In this document: one piece after another, positions 34,191 to 42,433 of the stretch
Layout of the letters: each line of letters begins with the position of its first letter
Position numbering within the stretch: the first letter of the stretch is position 1
Assembly (NCBI GenBank): GCA_050249415.1
Contig: JBFWQO010000010.1
Span: forward strand, 62,001 to 126,000
Source: CADEFQ01 sp050249415
GTDB taxonomy: Bacteria; Pseudomonadota; Gammaproteobacteria; Steroidobacterales; Steroidobacteraceae
Direction: 5' to 3'
Length of the DNA: 64,000 nt
Notes under the pieces: generated by a model
Database searches by the model: none
Seen by the model: the letters and a program-made list of their open reading frames with translations, nothing else
What the model was told of the DNA's origin: nothing
Made by a program: the position numbers and the translations under genes

Positions 34191-35345
34191 TCATTTGCCC
34201 GTCTTGAAGCGGGTCCAGCTGCGGGTCAGCTGCCGGGTGAACTCCGGGCTTTCCGCGAGATCGGGCACGATCTTCGCCATGACCTCGGGAGTCGGGTAGA
34301 TCGACGGATCGTTCTTCACGGAATCGTCGATCAGCGGCAGCGCGGCCGCGTTGTTGCTCGCGTAGTTCACGTAGTTCGTGTTCTTCGCCGCGACTTCGGG
34401 CCGCATCATGTAATCGATGAACAGGTAGGCATTCTTCACGTGCTTCGCGTCCTTCGGGATCGCGAAATTGTCGAAGAACGCGATCGCGCCCTCGCGCGGA
34501 ATCGCGTACCTGATCTCGATGCCCTTGCCCGCCTCGTTGGCGCGGTCGCGCGCCTGCAGCACGTCGCCGCTCCAGCCGAGCGCGAGGCAGATTTCGCCGT
34601 TCGCGAGGTCGTCGATGTACTTCGACGAGTTCACGTAGCGTATGTACGGGCGGATCTTCATCAGCACGTCTTCGGCGGCCTTCAGGTCTTCGGGCTTCTC
34701 GCTGTTGGCGTCGCGACCGAGCGAGATCAGCACCGTGCCGATCACTTCCGACGGCGCATCGAGCAGCGTGACGCCGCAGTCCTTGAACTTCGAGACGACG
34801 GCCGGATCGTAGAACATGCGCCAGCTGTCGACCGGCGCGTCGGGCATGGCCTCCTTCACCTTCGCGACGTTGTAGCCGACGCCGGAAGTGCCCCACATGT
34901 AATTGACGGAATGCTCGTTGCCCGGGTCGTGCAGCGCGACGCGCTGCGTGATCGTCGGGTCGGCGTTCGCGAGATTCGGGATCTTCGACTTGTCGAGCAC
35001 CATGAACACGCCGGCCTGGATCTGCCGCGCCATGAACGAGGCGGACGGCACGACCACGTCGTAACCCGTATTGCCCGACAGCAGCTTGGTCTCGAGCACT
35101 TCGTTCGAATCGAACACGTCGTAATTGACCTTGATGCCGGTTTCCTTCTCGAAATCCGGGATCACGGTCGGATCGATGTAATCGGACCAGTTGTAGACGT
35201 TGAGGATTTTCTCCTCGTCGGTGTCGAGCGCGGGCTTCGCGGCGTCCGCCGCCGCGGGGGCCGCGGGCTCCGCCGGCTTCTTGCCGCAGGACACGACCAG
35301 CGCCGCCGCAGCGGTCGCGAACAGGATGCGCAGTGCAATCGACAT
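34191..35345 (-). CDS. potF: Polyamine (putrescine)-binding lipoprotein PotF
   Basis: The 384-residue protein has a lipoprotein signal ending VVSC (about Cys20), a short Ala/Pro linker and a periplasmic-binding domain. It shows the PotF landmarks VYNWSDYIDPTVIPDFEKETG, LLSGNTGYDVVVPS and LALGWSGDV, which carry ligand-contact aromatic and acidic residues. It captures putrescine or a related polyamine for PotGHI. PotF of E. coli is not lipidated, so the lipobox is a variation. GGGGGA lies 7 bases before the ATG. Confidence 0.93.
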   Translation of the reverse strand: MSIALRILFATAAAALVVSCGKKPAEPAAPAAADAAKPALDTDEEKILNVYNWSDYIDPTVIPDFEKETGIKVNYDVFDSNEVLETKLLSGNTGYDVVVPSASFMARQIQAGVFMVLDKSKIPNLANADPTITQRVALHDPGNEHSVNYMWGTSGVGYNVAKVKEAMPDAPVDSWRMFYDPAVVSKFKDCGVTLLDAPSEVIGTVLISLGRDANSEKPEDLKAAEDVLMKIRPYIRYVNSSKYIDDLANGEICLALGWSGDVLQARDRANEAGKGIEIRYAIPREGAIAFFDNFAIPKDAKHVKNAYLFIDYMMRPEVAAKNTNYVNYASNNAAALPLIDDSVKNDPSIYPTPEVMAKIVPDLAESPEFTRQLTRSWTRFKTGK

Positions 35346-35372
35346 ATAAGGGTCCCCCGTATGCCCGAAGCG

Positions 35373-35384
35373 ATATTTATATAA
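35373..35384 (-). promoter_or_regulatory. AT-rich promoter-like stretch before potF
   Basis: The 69-base gap between spuC and potF holds the only strongly AT-rich run nearby (ATATTTATATAA on the plus strand). Read on the minus strand it offers TATAAA or TATATAA as a -10 about 30 bases before the potF ATG. potF may therefore have its own promoter inside the operon. Confidence 0.4.
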
Positions 35385-35414
35385 CAGCCGTCGTGCCGTG
35401 AACAGGCGCAGCCG

Positions 35415-36791
35415 TCAACTCCAGCCCTCGCGGGCGATGCGGGCCGCCGTCTGGTCGAGCGCGCGTGCGACCCGGGCCACGAGTTCGTCGGTCTCCGCCG
35501 GGGTGATCACGAGCGGCGGGGCGGCGATCAGGGTATCGCGCACGGCCCTGGCGATGACGCCGTTTGCCACGCAGAGGTCGCGACAGGCGGTCCCCACCTC
35601 ACCCCGGTTGCCGAAGAAACGCCGGGCGGGCTTCGCCGGCACGAGCTCGAGCGCCCCGAGGAGGCCGAGCGTGCGGGCCTCACCGACGAGCGGGTGTCCG
35701 GCGAGTGTCTGCCAGCGGGCCGCGAAATAGCCGGCGAGCTCGTCGCGCACCCGCTCGACGACCTTCTCCCGCCGCAGGATGTCGATGCACGCCACGGACA
35801 CCGCGCAGGCGGCGGGGTGGCCGGAGTACGTGAAGCCGTGGGCGAACTCGCCTCCCCGGTCGATCAGTACTTCGGCCACGCGATCCGCCACCATCAGGCC
35901 GCCGATCGGCAGGTACCCCGAGGACATGGCCTTGGCGATCGGCATGAGATCCGGTCGTGTGCCGAAGTGTTCGCAGCCGAACCACTGGCCGGTGCGCCCG
36001 AATCCGCAGATCACCTCGTCCGAGACGAGCAGGATGCCGTAGTGGTCGCAGATGCGCTGGATCTCGGGCCAGTACGTGTCGGGCGGAATGACGACGCCGC
36101 CGGCACCCTGCACCGGCTCGCCGACGAATGCCGCCACGCGGCGCGGGCCGATTTCCTCGATCCGTTCCGCGAGCTCGCGCGCCGCACGCAACCCGAACTC
36201 GGCCGGCGACAGCTCGCCGCCGCGCTCGAACCAGTACGGCTGCCCGATGTGCGAAATCCCCGGAATCGGCAACCCGCCCTGCTCGTGCATCGCGGTCATG
36301 CCGCCGATCGACGCCGCCGCGACGGTGCTGCCGTGATAGCCGTTCCGGCGCCCGATGACCACGTTGCGCTCCGGCTCGCCGCGCAGCTGCCAGTAGCGCC
36401 GCACGAGGCGCAGCATCGTGTCGTTCGCTTCGCTGCCGGACCCGGTGAAGAAGACGTGGTTGAACTGCGGCGGCGAGACTTCCGCCAGGCGCTGCGCGAG
36501 CTCGATCGCCGGCGGGTGGGTGCACTGGAAGAAGCTGTTGTAGTACGGCAGGTCGAGCATCTGCCGGTACGCCACCTCCGCCAGTTCGCGCCGCCCGTAG
36601 CCGAGGGCGACGCACCAGAGCCCCGCCATGCCGTCGAGGATGCGGTTGCCGTCGGAATCGGTGAGCCACACGCCCTCGGCCTTCGTGATGACCCGCGCGC
36701 CTTTCGCGGCGAGCTGCCTCGTATCGGTGAAGGGGTGCAGGTAGTGGGCGGAATCGATGCGCTGCATTTCCGCGGTACCGAGTGGCGGCAT
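35415..36791 (-). CDS. spuC: Class III aminotransferase, putrescine/polyamine:pyruvate type (SpuC-like)
   Basis: The 458-residue PLP enzyme begins SAHYLHPFTDTRQLAAKGARVI, the N-terminal signature of SpuC and its relatives. It carries the GSGSEANDTMLRLVRRYW cofactor-phosphate site, the Asp of LLVSDEVICGFGRTG and the PLP lysine in PIAKAMSSGYLPIGG. It removes the amino group from putrescine (or spermidine-type amines) to pyruvate. GGAG is placed well for the second of two nearby ATGs, so I use 36791. The neighbours are puuA and potF. Confidence 0.9.
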   Translation of the reverse strand: MPPLGTAEMQRIDSAHYLHPFTDTRQLAAKGARVITKAEGVWLTDSDGNRILDGMAGLWCVALGYGRRELAEVAYRQMLDLPYYNSFFQCTHPPAIELAQRLAEVSPPQFNHVFFTGSGSEANDTMLRLVRRYWQLRGEPERNVVIGRRNGYHGSTVAAASIGGMTAMHEQGGLPIPGISHIGQPYWFERGGELSPAEFGLRAARELAERIEEIGPRRVAAFVGEPVQGAGGVVIPPDTYWPEIQRICDHYGILLVSDEVICGFGRTGQWFGCEHFGTRPDLMPIAKAMSSGYLPIGGLMVADRVAEVLIDRGGEFAHGFTYSGHPAACAVSVACIDILRREKVVERVRDELAGYFAARWQTLAGHPLVGEARTLGLLGALELVPAKPARRFFGNRGEVGTACRDLCVANGVIARAVRDTLIAAPPLVITPAETDELVARVARALDQTAARIAREGWS

Positions 36792-36830
36792 CAGCATCTC
36801 CGGCAGCGATCGCCGTCCGCGGCCCGCACT

Positions 36831-38171
36831 TCAGACATTGAGGAGCAGATGTTCCCTCTCCCACGAACTGATGACCTGCAGGAAGACCTCGTACTCGGCC
36901 TGCTTCACGATGGTGAATGCCGTGATGAACGGCTCGCCGAGCACGCGGATCAGCGGTGCGCACTCGCGCAGCTTGCGGATACCCTCGTCGAGCGAACGCG
37001 GCAGCGAGAACGGCAGGTCGTGCGCGCTGCCGGCGATCGGCTCGGACGGCTGCAGCCCCTCGATCATGCCGAGGTAGCCGCAGGCGAGCGAGGCGGCGAT
37101 CGCGATGTAGGGGTTCGCGTCGGCACCCGAGATGCGGTTCTCGACCCGCCGCGAGGCGACGTCCGACATCGGCACGCGCAACCCCGCGGTGCGGTTGTCG
37201 TAGCCCCACTGCACGTTGATCGGCGCCGTCTGGAAGCGCGTGATGCGCCGGTAGGAATTGACGTTCGGCGCGAGCAGCGCCATCGCGAACGGCAGGTACT
37301 TCTGCAGGCCCGCGATGTGCGAATAGAACAGGGCGCTCGGCGTGCCGTCCTCGTTCGAGAAGATGTTCCGGCGGCTCGTGCGATCGACGATGCTCTGGTG
37401 GATGTGCATCGCGCTGCCCGGTTCCTTGGCGTGCGGCTTCGCCATGAAGGTCGCATACATCTTGTGGCGCAGCGCCGCCTCGCGCGCGGTACGCTTGAAG
37501 AGGAACGCCTGGTCCGCGAGGTCGAGCGCATTGCCGTGCAGCAGGTTGATCTCCATCTGCGCCGGGCCATCCTCGTGGATCAGCGTGTCGATCTCGATGT
37601 CCTGGTCTTCGCAGAACTGGTACATGTCGTCGAACATCGGGTCGAACTCGTTCACCGCGGCGATGCTGTACGACTGGCGGCCCGGCTCGGAGCGCCCCGA
37701 GCGGCCGACGGGTGGCTTCAGCTGGTAGTCGGCGTCGGCGTTCGGCTCGACGAGGTAGAACTCCAGTTCGGGGGCGACCACGGGCTCCCAGCCGCGCTGC
37801 GTGTACAGTTCGAGCACCTGGCGCAGCACGTGCCGCGGCGCCATCGTCACGCGGCGCCCGTCGGCGTAGAAACAATCGTGGATCACCTGCGCGGTGGGCT
37901 CGGCGGCCCAGGGCACGCGGCGCACGGTCTTCGGATCGGCGCGCAGCACGATATCGATCTCGGCGGGGCTCATCGCCGCTTCGGGCTCTTCCGGATAATC
38001 GCCGGTCACGGTCTGCAGGAAGATGCTCTCCGGCAGCCGCATGCCTTCGTCCTCGGCGAACTTCTCGGCCGGCATCACCTTGCCGCGCGCGATGCCCGCC
38101 ATGTCCGGGATGATCGCCTCGACCTCCGAGATGCCGTGGTCGCGAAAGAACTGCTGGATCTCACCTGCCAT
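36831..38171 (-). CDS. puuA: Gamma-glutamylpolyamine synthetase (PuuA-type)
   Basis: The 446-residue member of the glutamine synthetase family ligates glutamate to putrescine at the cost of ATP. Visible are the metal/ATP residues in VAPELEFYLVEP, MEINLLHGNALDLADQ and SAMHIHQSIVD, then the NSYRRI and NRISGADANPY segments. The adenylylation-loop Tyr of true GlnA is not present. It starts 3 bases after puuD ends, so the two are coupled, and spuC follows after 39 bases. Confidence 0.93.
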   Translation of the reverse strand: MAGEIQQFFRDHGISEVEAIIPDMAGIARGKVMPAEKFAEDEGMRLPESIFLQTVTGDYPEEPEAAMSPAEIDIVLRADPKTVRRVPWAAEPTAQVIHDCFYADGRRVTMAPRHVLRQVLELYTQRGWEPVVAPELEFYLVEPNADADYQLKPPVGRSGRSEPGRQSYSIAAVNEFDPMFDDMYQFCEDQDIEIDTLIHEDGPAQMEINLLHGNALDLADQAFLFKRTAREAALRHKMYATFMAKPHAKEPGSAMHIHQSIVDRTSRRNIFSNEDGTPSALFYSHIAGLQKYLPFAMALLAPNVNSYRRITRFQTAPINVQWGYDNRTAGLRVPMSDVASRRVENRISGADANPYIAIAASLACGYLGMIEGLQPSEPIAGSAHDLPFSLPRSLDEGIRKLRECAPLIRVLGEPFITAFTIVKQAEYEVFLQVISSWEREHLLLNV

Positions 38172-38174
38172 AAA

Positions 38175-38936
38175 TCACCGCTGCCTCAACTGGGCGCGCT
38201 CGGCACTGGCGGCCCCGAAGGCCGCGAAGAGCGCGCGCGAAAACGGATTGCCCATCACCTGCCACTCCGGATGCCACTGCACCGCGAGCGCGAAGTGCGG
38301 CGCCCCGGCGACGCGAAACGCCTCGACCAGGCCGTCGGGCGCGCGCGCCTCGACCGCGAGCCCCGGCGCGAGCGTGCGCACGCCCTGCGCGTGCACCGAG
38401 TTCACGTCGATGCGGCTCGCGCCGGCGAGCGCACGCAGCATGCCGCCCTCCACGAGCTCCACTTCGTGCGCCGGTCCGTACTGCACGTCGAGCGGTTGCG
38501 TCCTGTCCTCGCGATGGTCCCTGAAGCCCGGCTGCGCGTGCACCTTCTGCCAGAGCGTGCCGCCGAAGGCGACGTTCATCTCCTGGAAACCGCGACAGAT
38601 GCCGAACACCGGCACGCCCTGCGCCACCGCGCGCGGAATGAGCGGCAAGGTGGTCGCATCGCGTGCGGCGTCGTGGTCGGTGCCCGGCTCGCTCGGCCCG
38701 CCCTCGTAGCGCCCGGGCTCGACATTCGAGCGCGAGCCCGGGAACAGCACGCCGTCGAGGTGCGCGAGCAACTCCTCCATCGCGAGCTCGTCGCCGAGCG
38801 CCGGGACCAGCAGCGGCAGCGCGCCGGCCGCGTCGATCACGGCGCGGATGTACTTCTCGCCGACGACATGGAACGGATGCTCGCCGAGCACGCGGCGATC
38901 CGCGGGAATGCCGATCAGTGGACGCCTCATGGCCAT
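38175..38936 (-). CDS. puuD: Gamma-glutamyl-GABA hydrolase (PuuD-type)
   Basis: The 253-residue class I glutamine-amidotransferase-like hydrolase has the nucleophile Cys in PVFGICRGFQEMNVAFGG and the His/Glu pair in AVQWHPEWQ. It frees GABA and glutamate from gamma-glutamyl-GABA, the last step of the Puu route. The start is either 38936 (MAMRRPL) or 38930 (MRRPL). Longer in-frame starts lie upstream of the operator-like sequence and are unlikely. It is the first gene of the minus-strand polyamine run. Confidence 0.92.
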   Translation of the reverse strand: MAMRRPLIGIPADRRVLGEHPFHVVGEKYIRAVIDAAGALPLLVPALGDELAMEELLAHLDGVLFPGSRSNVEPGRYEGGPSEPGTDHDAARDATTLPLIPRAVAQGVPVFGICRGFQEMNVAFGGTLWQKVHAQPGFRDHREDRTQPLDVQYGPAHEVELVEGGMLRALAGASRIDVNSVHAQGVRTLAPGLAVEARAPDGLVEAFRVAGAPHFALAVQWHPEWQVMGNPFSRALFAAFGAASAERAQLRQR

Positions 38937-38954
38937 CGGGCTACCCGGACGTGT

Positions 38955-38963
38955 GTTTAGGAT
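38955..38963 (-). promoter_or_regulatory. ATCCTAAAC motif before puuD, possible PuuR operator
   Basis: On the minus strand the sequence reads TAATATCCTAAAC, so a -10-like TAATAT overlaps the motif's first two bases, and the puuD ATG follows 18 bases after the motif. The same 9-mer occurs before the second ligase gene and before puuR, in the same orientation. Confidence 0.5.
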
Positions 38964-39140
38964 ATTAGTCATACGGCCCGCCCGAGCCGTCTGCGCAGCC
39001 ATTAGAACACAGGTCGCGCCCCAGCGGATGCTGTAGTGCAGCATTGGCAGCGCGGGCCTGTATGAGGCATCAAGCCGATTGCGGCGCGCGCGGTGGCCCG
39101 CATAAGCTTGCGTCACGGCCGCCCGGGGCGGGTGTCCGAA

Positions 39141-39149
39141 ATCCTAAAC
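39141..39149 (+). promoter_or_regulatory. ATCCTAAAC motif before the second ligase gene, possible PuuR operator
   Basis: The 9-mer ends 9 bases before the ATG at 39159 and is followed by GAGGG (ribosome site). A repressor bound here would cover the start of the transcript. Confidence 0.5.
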
Positions 39150-39158
39150 GAGGGTCCC

Positions 39159-40529
39159 ATGGTGAGCGACGCCGGCGCGGAACTCGCGCGCTTCCTCGAG
39201 GCGCACCCCGAGACGCGGCACTTCGATGTGTTCGTGAACGACCTGAACACGGTCGAGCGCGGCAAGCGGCTCGATCGCGCCGGCATCGAGGCAACCTACC
39301 GCAGCGGCATGCTGCTGCCGGGATCGATGTTCGCGCTCGACGTACTGGGCGGTACGGTCCAGGCGACCGGCCTCGGATTCGACGACGGTGACGCCGACCG
39401 CCCTTGCCGCCCCGTTCCGGGCAGCCTCGTGCCGGTGCCCTGGCAGGACGAGGGCCTCGCGCAACTGCAGGTGACGATGCACGAGACGGATGGAAGGGCC
39501 TTCTTCGGCGATCCGCGCCACGTGCTCGCCGCCGTGCTCGAACGCGTGACGGCGCTCGGCCTGACGCCAGTCGTCGCGATCGAGTACGAGTTCTATTTCG
39601 TCGACCGCGAACGCACCGCGGACGGCCTGCCGCAGCCGCCGCGCGGCCCGCTGACGGGGCGACGCGAGTTCCGCACGCAGATCAACGCGATGACGGACCT
39701 CAACGAGTACTCGGCCGTCATTGCGCAGATCACGCGCGATTGCCGCACGCAGGCGGTGCCGGCGACGAGCGCGTTGCCCGAATATGGCCCGGGGCAGTAC
39801 GAGGTGAACCTGCAGCACGTGCCCGACGCACTCGCCGCCTGCGATCAGGCGCTGCGTTTCAAGCGCGTCGTCAAGAGCGTCGCGCGCGCCCACGGGCTCG
39901 ATGCCACGTTCCTCGCCAAGCCGTACCGCGACATGGCCGGCAGCGGCCTGCACATCCACCTGAGCCTGCTCGATGCCGCGGGCGGCAACGTATTCGCCTG
40001 CGAGTCACCGGCGAATCACCCGCCGTTGCGCCATGCCGTCGCGGGGCTCCTCGAGTCCCTGGGGGACGGCATGGCCATCTGCGCGCCGGGCCCGAATTCC
40101 TATCGCCGCTTCCGCAGCGAAGCCTACGTGCCGCTCACGCCGAGCTGGTCGATCAACAATCGCGGTTCGGCGGTGCGGATTCCGGTCAGCGATGGGCCGA
40201 ACCGCCGCATCGAGTATCGACAGGCCGGCGCCGACGCGAACCCGTATCTCGTGCTCGCGTGGATGCTCGCCGGCATCCACGACGGGCTCACGCGGCAGGC
40301 CGAGCCACCGCCCGCGCTCACCGGCAATGCCTACGCGCAGGGCGCCGGCGAGCCGCTGCCGACGCACTGGGCCACCGCGGTCGACCGCTTCGCGCGCAGC
40401 AGCTTCGCGCGCGAATACCTCGGCGATCGCTTCGCGCGCCTGTATGCCACCGTCAAGCGCGCCGAGCTCGACGAGTTCGGGAGCTACGTGACACCGCTCG
40501 AATGCGCGTGGTATCTCGGGCCGCTATGA
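39159..40529 (+). CDS. Second glutamine-synthetase-like gamma-glutamylpolyamine ligase
   Basis: The 456-residue member of the GS family has the same layout as PuuA: VVAIEYEFYFVDRE, YEVNLQHVPDALAACDQ, SGLHIHLSLLD, GPNSYRRFRSEAYVP and RIEYRQAGADANPY. It differs clearly from the neighbouring puuA product, so it probably prefers another amine (spermidine, diaminopropane, cadaverine or a monoamine), as in the multiple PauA ligases of Pseudomonas. It is divergent from puuD, and its stop overlaps the puuB-type gene by ATGA. Confidence 0.87.
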   Translation: MVSDAGAELARFLEAHPETRHFDVFVNDLNTVERGKRLDRAGIEATYRSGMLLPGSMFALDVLGGTVQATGLGFDDGDADRPCRPVPGSLVPVPWQDEGLAQLQVTMHETDGRAFFGDPRHVLAAVLERVTALGLTPVVAIEYEFYFVDRERTADGLPQPPRGPLTGRREFRTQINAMTDLNEYSAVIAQITRDCRTQAVPATSALPEYGPGQYEVNLQHVPDALAACDQALRFKRVVKSVARAHGLDATFLAKPYRDMAGSGLHIHLSLLDAAGGNVFACESPANHPPLRHAVAGLLESLGDGMAICAPGPNSYRRFRSEAYVPLTPSWSINNRGSAVRIPVSDGPNRRIEYRQAGADANPYLVLAWMLAGIHDGLTRQAEPPPALTGNAYAQGAGEPLPTHWATAVDRFARSSFAREYLGDRFARLYATVKRAELDEFGSYVTPLECAWYLGPL

Positions 40530-41803
40530 GCGCCGAATACGTCGAGAGCTACTACACGGCGACATGCCATGCGGTGCCTCGCCACCCGCCGCTCGCGGGC
40601 GACATCGACTGCGACGTGTGCGTCGTCGGCGCCGGCATCGCGGGCTGCTCGACGGCGCTGCATCTCGCCGAACGCGGCTACCGCGTCGTCGTGCTCGAGG
40701 CGGCGCGCGTCGGCTGGGGGGCCTCCGGCCGCAGCGGCGCACAGGCCCTGTTCGGTGTCGCGGCGGGCGAGGAGAAGACGGAGGCGCTCGTCGGGCGCGC
40801 GGATGCGCGTCGGTTGTGGGACATGACGGTCGAGGGGCTCGACCTGATGCGGGACCTGATCGCGCGCCACGGCATCGACTGCGACTACACCGCGGGGCAG
40901 ATGCACGTGGCGGTGAAGAGGCGCCAGGTCGATGAACTGCGCACCTGGGTCGAGCGGATCAACGAGCGCTACGATTACCGGAGCCTCACCTTCGTGCCGC
41001 GCGAGGCAGTGCGCGGGCTGATCGCGAGCGACCGGTATCTCGCCGGCACCTACGATGCCAGGAGCGGCCACCTGCACCCGCTCAACTACACGCTCGGGCT
41101 CGCGGCCGCGGCGGTCCGCGCCGGCGCACGCTGCTTCGAGGACAGCCGCGCGCTGTCGTTCGACGGCGAGGGCACCGTGCGCGTGCGCACCGCGGGCGGC
41201 AGTGTGCGCTGCCGTCACCTCGCGCTGTGCGGCAACGCGTGGCTCGGCGACACGGCGCCCGGGATCGCGCGGCGGATCATGCCGGTCGGCACCTATATCG
41301 TCGCCACCGAGCCGCTCGGCGCCACGCGGGCCCGCGCGCTCATCGCCAACGACGCCGCGGTCACCGACATCAACTGGGTACTCGATTACTTCCGCCGCTC
41401 GCGCGATCACCGGATGCTCTTCGGCGGGCGTGTCAGCTACTCGGGCCTCGATCCGTTCAACACCGCCCACGCGACGCGCGAGCGGATGCTGCGCGTGTTC
41501 CCCCAACTGCGCGACGTGCGCATCGAATACAGCTGGGGCGGGTATGTCGACATCACGCTGAACCGCGAGCCGGACTTCGGTCGCCTCGCGCCGAACGTCT
41601 ATTACGTGCAGGGATTCTCCGGGCACGGCATCGTGCTCGCCGGCATCGCCGGCAAGGTGCTCGCCGAGGCGATCGCGGGCACCGCGGGGCGCTTCGACGT
41701 CTTCAGCCGCATTCCGCACCGGGAATTCCCCGGCGGCGCGCTGCTGCGCCGGCCCGCGCTCGTGCTCGCGATGGCCTGGTACCGCCTGAAGGACCTGTTG
41801 TAG
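40526..41803 (+). CDS. puuB: FAD-dependent gamma-glutamylputrescine oxidase (PuuB-type)
   Basis: The 425-residue DAO-family flavoenzyme has the dinucleotide-binding motif CVVGAGIAGCSTALHLAERGYRVVVLEA at about residues 31-58. The WGASGRSGAQ segment and the C-terminal FSGHGIVLAGIAGKVLAEA follow, as in PuuB/PauB. It oxidises the gamma-glutamylated amine to the aldehyde used by PuuC, releasing ammonia and hydrogen peroxide. It is coupled to the ligase gene upstream. Confidence 0.9.
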   Translation: MSAEYVESYYTATCHAVPRHPPLAGDIDCDVCVVGAGIAGCSTALHLAERGYRVVVLEAARVGWGASGRSGAQALFGVAAGEEKTEALVGRADARRLWDMTVEGLDLMRDLIARHGIDCDYTAGQMHVAVKRRQVDELRTWVERINERYDYRSLTFVPREAVRGLIASDRYLAGTYDARSGHLHPLNYTLGLAAAAVRAGARCFEDSRALSFDGEGTVRVRTAGGSVRCRHLALCGNAWLGDTAPGIARRIMPVGTYIVATEPLGATRARALIANDAAVTDINWVLDYFRRSRDHRMLFGGRVSYSGLDPFNTAHATRERMLRVFPQLRDVRIEYSWGGYVDITLNREPDFGRLAPNVYYVQGFSGHGIVLAGIAGKVLAEAIAGTAGRFDVFSRIPHREFPGGALLRRPALVLAMAWYRLKDLL

Positions 41804-41809
41804 CGGCTG

Positions 41810-42367
41810 TTACAGGAAGCGCCACGCGGCGGTGAGCCACACTGCGCTCGAGTCGTCGACCGTGTCGAGATCCATGAGCTCGTACTCGAGACGCATGTTG
41901 ATGTGGTCGCCGAGCATCACGCCGACCCCCGCGCCGAACGCGACCGAATCGTTGCTCTCGCTGCCCGTGAGCCGCCCGGTCGCGGTCACGATCTCGAACT
42001 CGGTCGTATTGATGAAATAGCCCGCGCGCGCGAGCAGCTCGAAGCGCCCGATCGGCCAGCTGCCGACCAGCCAGGGCGTCATGCCGCGATGACCGATCGT
42101 GAGCCGGTCGGCCGCGAGGTCGTCGGTGAATTCGCCGAGATCGGAGTACGTGAGCTCGAAAGCGAACCAGCGCGAAAAGCGGTACCCGGCGAACACGCGC
42201 CAGGCCGTGTCGTCGGCGTCGAACGGGATCACTCCGGCGCCGGTGTCGAAATCGACGTTCGCCTGCGCCTGGCCGGCACCGAGACCCACGTACGGGCCGA
42301 AGTTCTCGTAGGCCGATGCCGCGCCGGCGAAGCCGGCGAGCAGCAACGCGAGCCAGACCTGTCGCAT
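41810..42367 (-). CDS. Small outer-membrane beta-barrel protein (OmpA/OmpW-like)
   Basis: The 185-residue protein has a signal peptide (about residues 1-20, ending ASA). It then has eight or so amphipathic strands with Gly/aromatic alternation, for example YVGLGAGQAQANVDF and AFGAGVGVMLGDHINMRLEYEL, and a terminal Phe-Leu strand. It belongs to the 8-stranded barrel superfamily. No specific role can be assigned. GGGGGC precedes the ATG at a good distance. It converges with puuB, with 6 bases between. Confidence 0.8.
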   Translation of the reverse strand: MRQVWLALLLAGFAGAASAYENFGPYVGLGAGQAQANVDFDTGAGVIPFDADDTAWRVFAGYRFSRWFAFELTYSDLGEFTDDLAADRLTIGHRGMTPWLVGSWPIGRFELLARAGYFINTTEFEIVTATGRLTGSESNDSVAFGAGVGVMLGDHINMRLEYELMDLDTVDDSSAVWLTAAWRFL

Positions 42368-42404
42368 GCGAAGCCCCCTGTGCGCCCTCACGGGCCTCGG
42401 TCCG

Positions 42405-42410
42405 AGTATA
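42405..42410 (-). promoter_or_regulatory. Putative -10 box TATACT for the barrel gene
   Basis: Read on the minus strand, TATACT lies 37 bases before the ATG at 42367, in an otherwise GC-rich gap after rlmKL. Confidence 0.45.
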
Positions 42411-42433
42411 TCTCCACGGCTCGCCCCGCGGCG

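Noticed and set aside
35694..38960. A 1088-residue plus-strand open frame
   Set aside because: It is antisense to spuC, puuA and puuD, which are all recognisable. It has no domain character.
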